This document shows, one piece after another, positions 1 through 9,344 of a stretch of DNA of 64,000 nt. Source of the DNA: Streptomyces caatingaensis (GTDB lineage: Bacteria > Actinomycetota > Actinomycetes > Streptomycetales > Streptomycetaceae); contig NZ_LFXA01000004.1 of assembly GCF_001187435.1 (NCBI RefSeq), positions 625,001-689,000 on the forward strand. Direction: 5' to 3'. Both the position numbers and the translations under genes were made by a program. Every line of letters begins with the position of its first letter. The stretch's first letter is position 1. The notes below the pieces were generated by a model that searched no databases, was not told the DNA's origin, and saw only the letters and a program-made list of their open reading frames with translations.

Positions 1-90
1 ACCAACCTGCGCGGCGCGGCCTCCGACTACCACCACGAGGACCTCGACCGGCGCAAGATGTTCGACGACCTGATGGGCAGGGCCAAGTGA
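1..90 (+). CDS. 3' end of an unidentified upstream gene (partial)
   Basis: The first 87 bases read as an open frame ending ...HHEDLDRRKMFDDLMGRAK and a TGA at 88-90. The rest lies outside the window, so no function can be assigned. The TGA overlaps the GTG start of the next gene (GTGA), so the two are probably translated as one operon. Given that neighbour, a small WXG-type partner protein is possible, but this is a guess from context. Confidence 0.5.
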   Translation, partial: TNLRGAASDYHHEDLDRRKMFDDLMGRAK

Positions 91-1349
91 TCGACGACGA
101 CATCACCGGGCTCAACGGCGTCGCCACGGACTACACCTCGGCCGTGGGCAAGTACGACGAGTCGTCCAAGGTCCTCAACAACAAGGTGAACGGCATCGTC
201 CACGAGGCCGGCTGGACGGGCGAGGGCGCGGCCGCGTTCCAAGCGCGGTGGGCACACGACGGCACCATCGCCGCCGCCATGGCGGAAGCCATGTCCCAGA
301 CCTCCGACGTGATCTCCCTCCTCACCGAGGAACTGACCGGCGCCAAGAACGACTTGGCCGACGTCCAGGAGACGGCCCGTGCCGCCGGCCTCACCCTCGA
401 CAGCCAGGGCGGGGCGACCGGCAAGGCGGACCAGCAGGCGGCGCTCGACGCGTACCGGAAGGGCCGGGACGCGGCGCTGGCCCGGGCGCAGAGCGCGCGG
501 GAGTCCGCGGCGCAGAGCCTGAACGCGCTCGTCGACCAGATGCTCAACAAGGGCAGCTCCACATACGTCAATGGCGCGGATGTGTGCACCCTCTCCGATG
601 TGCTGCGGGGTCTGTACACCATTCCCGCGGCCTCTCCGGAAGCCCGGGCGAAGAAGCTGGAGAAGCTGCGGCAACGAGCCCAGGAGCTCAAGCGCGGCAC
701 GGCCAAGTCGCTTGCGCACAACAAACTGCCAAAAGGCAGCGATGATTGGAACAGGCGTCTTCAGCAGCGTCGTGAAGCCAGGGCCAAACTGACCGAGCAA
801 CGGCTCAAACTGACGTCGGCGGAGGCCCGGGCGCTCAAGGGCAGGTACCGGCTCAGCGGTCCGGCACGGGCAACCTTCGGTGACATCTCGGAGAGCTACG
901 GCGGCAAGGGTCTCGGTGCAGCCGGCAAACTGGGAGCGGCCAGCACCGTACTGAACGCCGGCATGGTCGGGCTCCAGATGTACGACGACATGAGGACGAG
1001 GAACTGGTCCTGGCAGGAGGCACTTGCCCGGGATGCGACACCGGCGGCGGCGGGGATGGCGGCAGGGACAGTCGTCGAAGGAGGACTGGCCGCTGCAACG
1101 GCCGTATCGGTACCGGCCAGTGCCGCCGTGGGCCTGGGCATCGTCGCCGCGTACGGGGTGGGGACGTTCGGCTATGAACTGACCCACAGCGCGCACTGGG
1201 GAAGCAACATCCATAAGTACGGTGTCGTCGAGGGCATCGGGCGCAGCTTCGGCGACGCCGGCAAGGAGTGGGTGAAGTCCGACGTGGTGGGCATGACCAA
1301 AAAGGTCGGTCACACCGCGATGAAGGCGTGGCATGGCCTCTTCGGGTAA
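87..1349 (+). CDS. WXG/LXG-like protein, possible type VII secretion substrate
   Basis: A 420-residue protein starting at a GTG that overlaps the stop of the preceding gene. Residues 1-150 are predicted helical and contain a WxG-like turn (GWTGEGAAAFQARW, about residues 42-55), the usual mark of WXG100/LXG proteins exported by ESX/type VII systems. A charged Arg/Lys-rich middle follows (about 180-260). The C-terminal third is rich in Gly, Ala and Val (about 320-370), so it may insert in membranes, and ends with a short amphipathic tail. There is no signal peptide. The two downstream membrane-protein genes overlap or abut it and could be accessory or protective partners. I do not recognise a catalytic domain; a pore-forming effector is only a hypothesis. 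Confidence 0.6.
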   Translation: MIDDDITGLNGVATDYTSAVGKYDESSKVLNNKVNGIVHEAGWTGEGAAAFQARWAHDGTIAAAMAEAMSQTSDVISLLTEELTGAKNDLADVQETARAAGLTLDSQGGATGKADQQAALDAYRKGRDAALARAQSARESAAQSLNALVDQMLNKGSSTYVNGADVCTLSDVLRGLYTIPAASPEARAKKLEKLRQRAQELKRGTAKSLAHNKLPKGSDDWNRRLQQRREARAKLTEQRLKLTSAEARALKGRYRLSGPARATFGDISESYGGKGLGAAGKLGAASTVLNAGMVGLQMYDDMRTRNWSWQEALARDATPAAAGMAAGTVVEGGLAAATAVSVPASAAVGLGIVAAYGVGTFGYELTHSAHWGSNIHKYGVVEGIGRSFGDAGKEWVKSDVVGMTKKVGHTAMKAWHGLFG

Positions 1350-1836
1350 ATTGGGCAGGCGGAAGTCCGCGTATATGCCGGAGCCTCTGCACTGGGTGGG
1401 GCTGACCTACCTGGAACGCGACTTCTCCTACTGGTGGCGCCGCGTGGCACTGACGCTCTTCTGGTTCTTTCTCACAGCCCTGTCCGGCGGCATGGCCGTC
1501 GGATTCTCCTACGGCATGGCACAGGTGAACACGGCCGCCCTGATCGCCTTCGTCTCCGTCTACGGATTGCTGTCCGCTACCCTCGGCTGCACAACAGCGG
1601 TGAAAATCCGGAGAGTCGACCGACTCGGTGTCACAGTCGCCTCCCACGAGGCAAGGAAGTCCCGCTTTCACGCCTGGGAACAGAAGGCCGACGCTCTGCT
1701 TTCCAGCTGCGCCCCGGTGGTGTTCATCGCCGTTCCCATCGCGTTCGGTGCCGCGCTTCCGCACTTCATCCGCAGCTTCGGCCGCTACACCATCGGCGAA
1801 CGCGTCGAACGCCAGAAGTCCGGCCTCGACGCCTGA
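1333..1836 (+). CDS. small membrane protein, first of a paralogous pair
   Basis: 167 residues. The ATG lies inside the last codons of the WXG-like gene (17-base overlap), with GAAGG just upstream. A later ATG at 1375 is the alternative start. A cytosolic N-terminus ends in SYWWRR and is followed by about three hydrophobic segments (near residues 38-57, 64-80 and 115-135) and a C-terminal RSFGRYTIGER motif. The same YWWRR and RSFGRY blocks recur in the next gene, so the two arose by duplication. I know no family for it. Position directly after a putative secreted effector suggests an immunity or export-accessory role, which is inference. Confidence 0.6.
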   Translation: MASSGKLGRRKSAYMPEPLHWVGLTYLERDFSYWWRRVALTLFWFFLTALSGGMAVGFSYGMAQVNTAALIAFVSVYGLLSATLGCTTAVKIRRVDRLGVTVASHEARKSRFHAWEQKADALLSSCAPVVFIAVPIAFGAALPHFIRSFGRYTIGERVERQKSGLDA

Positions 1837-1848
1837 CGGCACAGCGCC

Positions 1849-2409
1849 ATGGCCAAGAAGAAGCGCCCCCGCAGGCACGCGCCCCAGCCTCCCCCTCCCA
1901 AGAGCCTCCACGGCGTGGGAACCACCTGGGTGGACCGCGGCCTCCCCTACTGGTGGCGCAGGCTGAAGATGACGCTGACCTGGCTGTTCTTCAGCACTGT
2001 GCTGGGCGCCATGTCCCTCGCCTCCGGCTGGGCCGTGGCCAAGGACGGTCCAGTTGCCCTGACGGTCTTCCTGGTTGTGTACGCCGTACTCGGCACCGGC
2101 GTGGTGTGCCTGGTCGCTCAGGACATCCGCCGCCAGGACCGACACGGAGTCCTTTCCGTCCCCGTACGGCGACGGTCGAAGCGGTTCTGGACCGTCGTGT
2201 CCGTTCTGGCCGCTGCCGCGTCCGTCGTCTTGGCGCTGCTGCAGATCTTCGAGGTCGCCGTCGCGCCCCTGTGCCTGGCCGTCACCCTCCCCCACCTCGT
2301 CCGCAGCTTCGGCCGCTACGCCGTAGGAGAGCGCCATGAGCACCAACGAGCTGAGATCTACCGCCCTCACACCCCCAGAAACCGCAACACCGCCAACACC
2401 CGCCGATGA
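1849..2409 (+). CDS. small membrane protein, second of a paralogous pair
   Basis: 186 residues, starting 12 bases after the first paralog. It has the same design: a basic, proline-rich N-terminus, PYWWRR, three hydrophobic segments and LPHLVRSFGRYAVGER near the end. An additional basic tail (about 20 residues) reads out over the 3' end of the convergent response-regulator gene, overlapping it by 43 bases. Function unknown. Two similar membrane proteins in tandem after a WXG-like gene would fit a duplicated immunity gene or paired subunits of one membrane complex. Confidence 0.6.
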   Translation: MAKKKRPRRHAPQPPPPKSLHGVGTTWVDRGLPYWWRRLKMTLTWLFFSTVLGAMSLASGWAVAKDGPVALTVFLVVYAVLGTGVVCLVAQDIRRQDRHGVLSVPVRRRSKRFWTVVSVLAAAASVVLALLQIFEVAVAPLCLAVTLPHLVRSFGRYAVGERHEHQRAEIYRPHTPRNRNTANTRR

Positions 2410-3008
2410 TCCCCCTCCGCCTTCGGCAGATCCAGCTTCGCCAGGATGCTGTTGATGTGCTTCGCCACCGCGCTCTCGCTCACCACCAGCCGCTCCGCGA
2501 TCCCCGCGTTCGAGCGGCCGCCCGCCATCAGCTCCAGGACCTCGCGCTCGCGCGGGGTCAGCCGGTCCAGCGGGTCGCTGTGGCGGCGCAGCAGCAGCTG
2601 CGAGACGACCTGCGGATCCAGCGCCGTCCCCCCGGCCGCCACCCGCCGCAGCACGTCCACGAACTCCTCGACGTCCGCGACGCGTTGCTTGAGCAGGTAG
2701 CCGACGCCGCGGGTGTCCCCGGTCAGCAGGTCCGCGGCGTAGCGCTCCTCGACGTACTGGGAGAGGAGCAGCACCGCCGTGTCCGGCCACTGCGCGCGGA
2801 TGGCGAGCGCGGCGCGGACGCCCTCGTCCGTGAAGCCGGGCGGCATGCGGACGTCGCATACGGCGATGCCGGGGCGGTGCTCCTCCACCGCCGCGAGGAG
2901 CGCCTCCGCGTCGCCCGCCTCCGCGACCACCTCGAACCCGGCCATCTCCAGGACCTTCACCAGGCCCACCCTCAACAGGACGGAATCCTCGGCGATCACG
3001 GCGCGCAC
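2367..3008 (-). CDS. LuxR/NarL-type response regulator
   Basis: 213 residues from a GTG that overlaps the end of the kinase gene by 13 bases, so the pair is translationally coupled. The receiver domain carries the acidic pocket (ED at residues 7-8), the phospho-acceptor Asp52 in AVCDVRMPP, and a conserved Lys near residue 104. The C-terminal helix-turn-helix begins at LTPREREVLELMAGG and includes NAGIAERLVVSESAVAKHI. It should bind DNA when phosphorylated by the adjacent kinase. Signals and targets are not evident; the adjacent two-gene operon plus the membrane protein at 4376 gives no clear clue. Confidence 0.92.
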   Translation of the reverse strand: MRAVIAEDSVLLRVGLVKVLEMAGFEVVAEAGDAEALLAAVEEHRPGIAVCDVRMPPGFTDEGVRAALAIRAQWPDTAVLLLSQYVEERYAADLLTGDTRGVGYLLKQRVADVEEFVDVLRRVAAGGTALDPQVVSQLLLRRHSDPLDRLTPREREVLELMAGGRSNAGIAERLVVSESAVAKHINSILAKLDLPKAEGDHRRVLAVLRFLGV

Positions 3009-4243
3009 GGCAGCTCCACAGTCACGACGGTCGGGCCCCCGACGGGGCTGCTGATCGAGAAGGTGCCGTCGACCGACGCGACCCGCTTGGCCAGACCCGC
3101 CAGGCCCGTACCGCCCGCCACGTCCGCCCCGCCCACGCCGTCGTCGGAGACGACGACGAGAAGTATCCCCCCGAAGCGTTCGACGGCGACCTCCGCCCCG
3201 GACGCCTGCGCGTGCTTGACCACGTTGGCGAGCGCCTCGGAGACGACGAAGTAGGCGACGGACTCGATCGCGGGGGCGGGACGGGAGGCCAGGTCCACCC
3301 GGACCCGCACGGGCAGCGGGGCGCGCTCCGCGAGGCCGGAGAGCGCCGCGTCCAGCCCCCGGTCCTCCAGGACCGCCGGGTGCAACCCCCGTACCAGGTC
3401 GCTCAGTTCCTGGATCGCGGCCTTCGCCTCCCGGTGCGCCTCGTCGATGACGCGCCGCGCGTCCTCCGGCAGGTCCGTGAGCGTCGCCTTGGCCAGGCCG
3501 AGGTTGACCGCCAGCGACACCAGCCGCTGCTGCGCGCCGTCGTGCAAGTCGCGCTCGATGCGCCGCCGTTCGGCGTCCGCCGCGTCGACGACGCCGGCCC
3601 GGGCCTCGGTGACCTCCTCGACGCGGCGGGCGAGCCGCTCCTCCCGGCTCGGGCCGAGCAGCGTCAGGGCCGTGCGGGTGTCGAGGCGTACGAGGGCCCC
3701 GGCCGCCCGCGCCCCGCCGTACAGCAGCAGCACCCCGCCCGCGGTCAGGTACGCCGCCTGCGTCGCGTATCCGAACTGGCTCAGCCGCCAGCCGACCGGC
3801 AGCGCCCACACCCACACGTACACCGTCGCGGCCACGACCGCCGTCAACGCGCCCAGCAGGACGAGGAGTCCGGCGAGGGCGACGGCCGGGCCGGCGAGCA
3901 GGTGGTAGCGGAGCTGCGGACCGGTGTACGCGGACCGCAGCCGGGCCGCCAGCGGCCCCCGGGCCCGCGGCCGGCGCGGGATCTCCACGCCCGCCGCGGC
4001 CGCGAACCGCCACCGCTGCAACGCCGTGAGCCCGGGCGCGGCCAGCGCCACGCCCCCGAGCGGCAGGAGGACGGACAGCAGGATCTCCGGCACGGAGGAG
4101 ATGTCCTCGTACGACACCCACGGCAGCGCCATGATCAGCAGGGCGGGGAGCTGGGCGAGCGCCCCGGCGGCGAGGCGGGCGGCGGGGCGGCCGGCCTGGG
4201 CCAGGGGCAGCAGGGCGGTGCGCGACAGGCGGGCGACGGTCAT
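2996..4243 (-). CDS. two-component sensor histidine kinase (NarL/DesK-like, HisKA_3)
   Basis: 415 residues. The N-terminal half has about four membrane segments (near 25-42, 52-72, 115-145 and 162-182) with little outside the membrane. The dimerisation/phosphotransfer helix contains ERRRIERDLHDGAQQRL with the phospho-accepting His234. The ATPase domain shows an N-box (SEALANVVKHAQ) and a G-box (DDGVGGAD...GTGLAGL). This matches kinases that pair with LuxR-type regulators. The start at 4243 is the first Met of the family-like sequence; the upstream in-frame extension has no family-like character. It is cotranscribed with the regulator at 2367. Confidence 0.92.
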   Translation of the reverse strand: MTVARLSRTALLPLAQAGRPAARLAAGALAQLPALLIMALPWVSYEDISSVPEILLSVLLPLGGVALAAPGLTALQRWRFAAAAGVEIPRRPRARGPLAARLRSAYTGPQLRYHLLAGPAVALAGLLVLLGALTAVVAATVYVWVWALPVGWRLSQFGYATQAAYLTAGGVLLLYGGARAAGALVRLDTRTALTLLGPSREERLARRVEEVTEARAGVVDAADAERRRIERDLHDGAQQRLVSLAVNLGLAKATLTDLPEDARRVIDEAHREAKAAIQELSDLVRGLHPAVLEDRGLDAALSGLAERAPLPVRVRVDLASRPAPAIESVAYFVVSEALANVVKHAQASGAEVAVERFGGILLVVVSDDGVGGADVAGGTGLAGLAKRVASVDGTFSISSPVGGPTVVTVELPCAP

Positions 4244-4375
4244 GCCGAGAACGGTAAAACGCCTGGTGGACGGGGTCCATGGCGCTGTCGTCCGGCTCGG
4301 TGGTGAACCTGGTGCCACCCCGGGACGGACAGCCGCGCTACTGACCGGAAGCCCCCGGCGGCGAAGGCTGGACCC

Positions 4376-4909
4376 ATGCCGCAGCCAGCCCTCCGACTCC
4401 CCCGCCGACGCACCGTCGGCCTCGCCCTCGCCGCCTGCGGAGCGGCCCTGGTCCCCTGGCTCGCCTGCCTGGCGACGGGCCTGCCCGCCACCTATCCCGC
4501 GGTCCGCTGGCCACTGGCCTGGGCCGGCCTCGACGCCCTTGAGGCCGCCGGCCTCCTCACCACGGGTCTGCTCACCGCCCGCCACGACCCCCGGCACCGC
4601 CCGGCCGCCGCCGCGACGGCCGCCCTCCTCGTCGCCGACGCCTGGTTCGACACCGTGACGGCCGTCCCGGGCGCGGACTTCGCCTCGGCCCTCGCCATGG
4701 CCGTCGCCCTGGAACTGCCCCTGGCGACGGTGTGCGCGGCGCTGGCGGCGCGGGCGCCCGGTGACACGCGGCCCTCGGGCCCGGCCGGGGACGCGGTCCG
4801 CCGGCCGGCGCGCCGGACGCAGGAGGCCCCGCCCCCGCACGGCGGCGGGACCGGGGCCTCCGGAACGAGCGAACGGCCTCAGCAGCCGATCAGGCGGCCC
4901 GCCAGGTAG
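4376..4909 (+). CDS. hypothetical four-segment membrane protein
   Basis: 177 residues. Four Ala/Leu-rich hydrophobic stretches lie between residues 13 and 125, interrupted by a short loop with RHDPRHRP and an acidic/Trp pair (DAWFDT). The tail after residue 130 is basic and proline-rich and looks disordered. The coding frame runs through the glyS terminator hairpin and 31 bases into the 3' end of convergent glyS, so the true protein may be functional only up to the last membrane segment. It is divergent from the histidine kinase. Family unknown to me. Confidence 0.6.
   Translation: MPQPALRLPRRRTVGLALAACGAALVPWLACLATGLPATYPAVRWPLAWAGLDALEAAGLLTTGLLTARHDPRHRPAAAATAALLVADAWFDTVTAVPGADFASALAMAVALELPLATVCAALAARAPGDTRPSGPAGDAVRRPARRTQEAPPPHGGGTGASGTSERPQQPIRRPAR
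4822..4861 (-). terminator. glyS terminator hairpin
   Basis: A perfect 10-base inverted repeat (GGAGGCCCCG / CGGGGCCTCC) lies 18 bases beyond the glyS stop, without a strong U-tract, as is common in Streptomyces. It sits inside the last codons of the convergent membrane-protein gene. Confidence 0.7.
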
Positions 4910-6261
4910 CCCTCGATCTGGTCGAGGGAGACGCGCTCCTGCTTCATCGTGTCGCGCTCGCGCACCGTGACGGCGTTGTCGTCGAGGGTGTCGAAGTCGA
5001 CGGTGACGCAGAACGGGGTGCCGATCTCGTCCTGGCGGCGGTAGCGGCGGCCGATGGCGCCGGCGTCGTCGAAGTCGATGTTCCAGTGCTTGCGCAGGTC
5101 GGCCGCGAGGCCCTTGGCCTTGGGGGAGAGCTGCGGGTTGCGGGAGAGCGGGAGGACGGCGACCTTGACCGGGGCCAGGCGCGGGTCCAGGCGCATGACG
5201 ACGCGCTTCTCCATGACGCCCTTGGCGTTGGGCGCCTCGTCCTCGACGTAGGCGTCGAGCATGAAGGCGAGCATGGCGCGGTTCAGACCGGCCGCCGGCT
5301 CGATGACGTACGGGAACCAGCGCTCGCCGGCCTCCTGGTCGAAGAACGACAGGTCCTGGCCGGAGGCGGTGGAGTGCGCCTTGAGGTCGTAGTCGGTGCG
5401 GTTGGCGATGCCCTCCAGCTCCGAGTACTCAGTGCCGCCGAAGTTGAAGCGGTACTCGATGTCGACGGTGCGCTTGGAGTAGTGGGAGAGCTTCTCGGCG
5501 GCGTGCTCGTACCACCGCATGTTCTCCTCGCGCATGCCGAGGCCGGTGTACCAGCTCCAGCGCTGCTCCATCCAGTACTCGTGCCACTTCTCGTCCTCGC
5601 CCGGCTTGACGAAGAACTCCATCTCCATCTGCTCGAACTCGCGGGTGCGGAAGATGAAGTTGCCCGGGGTGATCTCGTTCCGGAAGGACTTGCCGGTCTG
5701 GGCGATGCCGAACGGCGGCTTGCGGCGCGAGGTCTGCTGGACCTGGGCGAAGTTGGTGAAGATGCCCTGGGCGGTCTCCGGGCGCAGGTAGGTCACCGAG
5801 CCGGTGTCCTGGGTCGGGCCGAGGTGCGTGGAGAGCAGGCCGGAGAACTGCTTGGGCTCGGTGAAGCCGCCCTTGTTGCCGCAGTGCGGGCAGTTGACGT
5901 CGGCCAGGCCGTTCTCGGGGAGCCTGCCGTGCTTGGCCTCGTACGCCTCCTCCAGGTGGTCGGCGCGGAAGCGCTTGTGGCAGGAGGTGCACTCGGTGAG
6001 CGGATCGGTGAAGGTGGCGACGTGACCGGATGCCTCCCAGACCTCGCGGGCGAGGATCACCGACGAGTCGATGCCGACGACGTCGTCGCGCGAGGTGACC
6101 ATGGAGCGCCACCACTGGCGCTTGATGTTCTCCTTGAGCTCGACGCCCAGCGGTCCGTAGTCCCAGGCGGCGCGCTGGCCGCCGTAGATCTCACTGCACG
6201 GATAGACGAAGCCACGGCGCTTGCTCAGGCTGACGATGGTGTCGATCTTGTCGGCGGCCAC
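4879..6261 (-). CDS. glyS: glycyl-tRNA synthetase (class II, dimeric type)
   Basis: 460 residues from GTG at 6261, preceded by AGAGAG. It charges tRNA-Gly in the cytosol. The start gives [21 protein letters not shown], as in bacterial alpha2 GlyRS. Class II motif 1 and the Gly-specific WDYGPLG are near the N-terminus. A zinc-binding pair of CxxC motifs (CTSCHKR and CPHCGNK) follows at about 110-150. Motif 2 is FRNE...[11 protein letters not shown] and motif 3 is near [10 protein letters not shown]. The C-terminal anticodon-binding domain begins near [10 protein letters not shown]. Longer in-frame upstream sequence has no relation to the family. It is divergent from znuA, with 210 bases between the starts. 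Confidence 0.97.
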   Translation of the reverse strand: MAADKIDTIVSLSKRRGFVYPCSEIYGGQRAAWDYGPLGVELKENIKRQWWRSMVTSRDDVVGIDSSVILAREVWEASGHVATFTDPLTECTSCHKRFRADHLEEAYEAKHGRLPENGLADVNCPHCGNKGGFTEPKQFSGLLSTHLGPTQDTGSVTYLRPETAQGIFTNFAQVQQTSRRKPPFGIAQTGKSFRNEITPGNFIFRTREFEQMEMEFFVKPGEDEKWHEYWMEQRWSWYTGLGMREENMRWYEHAAEKLSHYSKRTVDIEYRFNFGGTEYSELEGIANRTDYDLKAHSTASGQDLSFFDQEAGERWFPYVIEPAAGLNRAMLAFMLDAYVEDEAPNAKGVMEKRVVMRLDPRLAPVKVAVLPLSRNPQLSPKAKGLAADLRKHWNIDFDDAGAIGRRYRRQDEIGTPFCVTVDFDTLDDNAVTVRERDTMKQERVSLDQIEGYLAGRLIGC

Positions 6262-6435
6262 GGTGCTCTCTTCATTGTGACGACGGTTAATGGACAGGGG
6301 CGGCGCGTCAGCGCCTCGTTGAGGGGTGGCGGTCGGGAGACGGGCGGGCGAATGCTTCAGGTTACCGGCGCGACACCCCTCCTCATCAAATCGGTGCCGG
6401 GCCCTGGCCGGGACCGGCCCCCCGACCCCGCTAGT

Positions 6436-6472
6436 TGACAATCGTTTCCATTTTCGTTGAAAATGAGTGTCA
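6436..6472 (+). promoter_or_regulatory. znuA promoter with two Zur-box-like sites
   Basis: Two 15-base sites resemble the actinobacterial Zur consensus TGAAAATGATTTTCA as I recall it: TGACAATCGTTTCCA at 6436-6450 and TGAAAATGAGTGTCA at 6458-6472. Their starts are 22 bases apart, about two helical turns, so two Zur dimers could sit on the same face. A TTGACA (6435-6440) with GAAAAT 18 bases later could be the promoter itself, which would put transcription start at or next to the ATG at 6472. Binding by the Zur encoded downstream is inference. Confidence 0.72.
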
Positions 6473-7494
6473 TGAACGCCAGCCGACCCCGTCCCCGCTC
6501 CCGAGCCCCCCGAATATCCCGGAAGATCCGGAAGGTCCGGATAACGGTGCGCGTCGCCGTCGCGGCCGCCCTCGGCCTGGTATCGCTCTCCGCCTGCGCG
6601 TCGGACGAGGACGCGGGGCACAAGGAGGGCCAGATCGACGTGATCGCGTCGTTCTACCCGATGGAGTTCCTCGCCCACGAGATCGGCGGGGACCACGTCC
6701 ACGTCACCGGCCTGACCAAGCCGGGACAGGAACCGCACGACCTGGAGCTCAAGCCCCGGCAGGTCGCCGCCCTGGGGAAGGCCGACGCGGTCGTCTACCT
6801 CAAGGGCCTCCAGCCCGCCGTCGACGAGGCGGTCAAGCAGTCCGGCGCGCGGCACGTCGCCGACGCGGCCTCCTTCACCTCCCTGGAGAAGCACGGGGAC
6901 GAGGTCGACGGCCACCACCACGGCAGCGACGCGGAGAAGGGCCACGAAGGCCACGACCACGGCGACGACAACGCCGCCGACCCGCACATCTGGCTCGACC
7001 CCGTGAAGTACGCCGAGGTCGCCAAGGGCGTCGCCAGGACCCTCGCCGAGGCGGACCCGGGCCACCGGGCGGACTATGAGAAGAACGCCGCCGCGCTCAC
7101 CAAGCGCCTCGGCGACCTCGACAAGAAGTTCGCGGACGGGCTGCGGAACCGCGCCTCGGACACCTTCATCACCACCCACGCCGCCTTCGGCTACCTCGCC
7201 GAGCGCTACGGCCTCACCGAGGAGGCCATCAGCGGCGTCGACCCGGAGTCCGAGCCCAGCGCCGCGCGGATCAAGGACCTGCACAGGCTGGCGGAGGACC
7301 ACCATGTGAAGACGGTGTTCTTCGAGACCATCGCCAGCCCGGCCACGGCGAAGACGCTCGCCCGCGACCTGGGGCTGAAGACCGACGTCCTCGACCCGCT
7401 GGAGGGCATCACCGACGAGTCCAAGGGCCACGACTACTTCGAGGTCATGGAGTCCAACCTCGCGGCCCTGCGGAAGGCGCTGGGCACCAAGTGA
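6472..7494 (+). CDS. znuA: zinc ABC transporter, substrate-binding lipoprotein
   Basis: 340 residues if started at ATG 6472. In-frame TTG at 6457 and ATG at 6463 are alternatives; none has a ribosome site, and 6472 coincides with the predicted transcription start (leaderless). A basic N-terminus, hydrophobic stretch and lipobox LSAC mark a lipoprotein. The cluster A-I fold is evident: metal ligands in HDLELKP, a His/Asp-rich loop ([18 protein letters not shown]), ADPHIWLDP, and TTHAAFGYL. It captures Zn(II) outside the membrane and passes it to ZnuB. First gene of znuACB, under predicted Zur control. Confidence 0.95.
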   Translation: MNASRPRPRSRAPRISRKIRKVRITVRVAVAAALGLVSLSACASDEDAGHKEGQIDVIASFYPMEFLAHEIGGDHVHVTGLTKPGQEPHDLELKPRQVAALGKADAVVYLKGLQPAVDEAVKQSGARHVADAASFTSLEKHGDEVDGHHHGSDAEKGHEGHDHGDDNAADPHIWLDPVKYAEVAKGVARTLAEADPGHRADYEKNAAALTKRLGDLDKKFADGLRNRASDTFITTHAAFGYLAERYGLTEEAISGVDPESEPSAARIKDLHRLAEDHHVKTVFFETIASPATAKTLARDLGLKTDVLDPLEGITDESKGHDYFEVMESNLAALRKALGTK

Positions 7495-7508
7495 CGCAGG
7501 AGGCAACC

Positions 7509-8276
7509 ATGGAGCAGCCCGTCATATCCCTGCGCGGAGCCACCGCGTCGCTCGGCTCGCGGCCCGTCCTGCGCGGCGTGGACCTGACCGTCGGCCGCGG
7601 CGAGGTCGTCGCGCTGCTGGGCGCCAACGGCTCCGGCAAGTCCACCGCGGTCCGCGCGATCGTCGGCCAGGTCCCGCTGACCGGCGGGGAGCTGGAGCTC
7701 TTCGGCACGCCGAAGCGCACGTTCCGCGACTGGGCGCGCATCGGGTACGTCCCCCAGCGCACCACCGCCGCGGCCGGCGTCCCCGCCACCGTGCGCGAGG
7801 TCGTCGCCGCCGGGCGGCTGGCCCGCACCCGGCTCGGGCCGCCCCGCAAGGCGGACCGCGAGGCCGTGGTCGAGGCCCTGGAGCTGGTCGGCATGGCGGA
7901 CCGCATCAAGGACTCGGTCAACGCGCTCTCCGGCGGCCAGCACCAGCGGGTCCTGATCGCCCGTGCCCTCGCCGTCCGCCCCGAACTGCTGATCATGGAC
8001 GAGCCGATGGCCGGCGTGGACCTCGCCAGCCAGGAGGTCCTGGCCGAGGCGCTGCGCACGGAGGTCGCCCGGGGCGCCACCGTCCTGCTCGTCCTCCACG
8101 AACTGGGGCCGCTGGAGCCCCTCATCGACCGGGCGGTCGTGCTCCGCGACGGCTGCGTCGTCCACGACGGACCGCCGCCGGAGGCCGTGGGCCAGCACGC
8201 GCTCCCGGGCCACGACCACGTACACCCGCACGCCGGACCGGGTGCGGAACCGATTCGGACAGGGCTGCTGAGCTGA
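7509..8276 (+). CDS. znuC: zinc ABC transporter, ATP-binding protein
   Basis: 255 residues. ATG 7509 is chosen because GGAGG lies 5 bases ahead; an in-frame GTG at 7491 has no such site. Walker A is GANGSGKST (about residue 40), the ABC signature is LSGGQHQR, and Walker B is LLIMDEP, followed by the H-loop in VLHEL. It powers zinc import with ZnuB at the inner face of the membrane. The C-terminus is His-rich (HDHVHPHAG), which could sense or buffer metal. The stop overlaps the start of znuB (TGATG). Confidence 0.96.
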   Translation: MEQPVISLRGATASLGSRPVLRGVDLTVGRGEVVALLGANGSGKSTAVRAIVGQVPLTGGELELFGTPKRTFRDWARIGYVPQRTTAAAGVPATVREVVAAGRLARTRLGPPRKADREAVVEALELVGMADRIKDSVNALSGGQHQRVLIARALAVRPELLIMDEPMAGVDLASQEVLAEALRTEVARGATVLLVLHELGPLEPLIDRAVVLRDGCVVHDGPPPEAVGQHALPGHDHVHPHAGPGAEPIRTGLLS

Positions 8277-9166
8277 TGGACATCCTCGACGCCGCATTCA
8301 TGCAGCGGGCACTGCTCGCCGCGCTCCTCGTGGGCATCACCGCCCCCGCCATCGGCATCTACCTCGTACAGCGCCACCAGTCGCTGATGGGCGACGGCAT
8401 CGGCCACGTCGCCCTCACCGGCGTGGGCCTGGGCTTCCTGCTGAACGCCAGCCCCGTGTGGGTGGCGGCCGCCGTCTGCGTGGCCGGCGCCGTGATCATG
8501 GAGCTGGTCCGCTCGTACGGCAAGGCCCGCGGCGACATCGCCCTCGCCATGCTCTTCTACGGCGGCATGGCCGGCGGCGTGATGCTGATCAACCTGTCGG
8601 ACGGCGGCTCCAACGCCAACCTGGTCACCTACCTCTTCGGCTCGCTGACCACCGTCTCGCAGCAGGACCTCGTCGCGATCTGCGTCCTGGCCGCGTTCGT
8701 GATCCTGGCCACACTGGGCCTGCGCCGACAGCTTTTCGCCATCTGCCAGGACGAGGAGTTCGCCCGCGTCACCGGACTGCCGGTGCGGCTGCTCAACCTC
8801 CTGGTGGCGATCACCGCCGCGCTGACCGTCACCGTCGCCATGCGCGTCGTCGGCCTGCTGCTGGTGAGCGCCCTGATGGTGATCCCGGTCGCCGCCTCCC
8901 AGCAGATCGCCCGCAGCTTCGCCACCACGCTCGCCCTGTCCGTGGGCATCGGCGTGCTGGTGACCCTTTCGGGCACCACCACCTCGTACTACGTGGACGT
9001 CCCGCCCGGCGCCACCATCGTGCTGCTCGCGATCGGCGTCTTCGTGGTCCTCACCGCGATCGCCGCGCCCCTGGCGAAATCCCGCGCCCGACGGAGCGCC
9101 GACGAGGAGCGCTGCACCCTGGAGGAGGACGGCGGGGCGGTTCCGGCCGACGACGTACGGGTCTGA
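8276..9166 (+). CDS. znuB: zinc ABC transporter, permease
   Basis: 296 residues with about eight hydrophobic segments, of the ABC-3 (ZnuB/MntB) permease family. The conserved QRHQSLMGDGIGHVAL block after the first segment contacts the ATPase, and RVVGLLLVSALMVIPVAASQQIA is typical of the family core. The start overlaps the znuC stop by one base, so the two are translationally coupled. The last 35 residues are charged and cytosolic. Substrate zinc is inferred from ZnuA and the nearby Zur gene and promoter sites; manganese is less likely. Confidence 0.95.
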   Translation: MDILDAAFMQRALLAALLVGITAPAIGIYLVQRHQSLMGDGIGHVALTGVGLGFLLNASPVWVAAAVCVAGAVIMELVRSYGKARGDIALAMLFYGGMAGGVMLINLSDGGSNANLVTYLFGSLTTVSQQDLVAICVLAAFVILATLGLRRQLFAICQDEEFARVTGLPVRLLNLLVAITAALTVTVAMRVVGLLLVSALMVIPVAASQQIARSFATTLALSVGIGVLVTLSGTTTSYYVDVPPGATIVLLAIGVFVVLTAIAAPLAKSRARRSADEERCTLEEDGGAVPADDVRV

Positions 9167-9344
9167 GGCGACGGGAGAGAACCGCTGGTCCAGGGCCTGG
9201 TAAGGCGACCCAAACCTGTGTTCCCGGAACCGTCCGGATCCCGTGGATCACAGCGCACGGGCCGTCCGCCGGGCCTGGCACAATTGGCCGGACACGCCGA
9301 AAAACCCGTGCGTTGGGTGTTCAGCCGAGTTTGAGGAGGCAACT

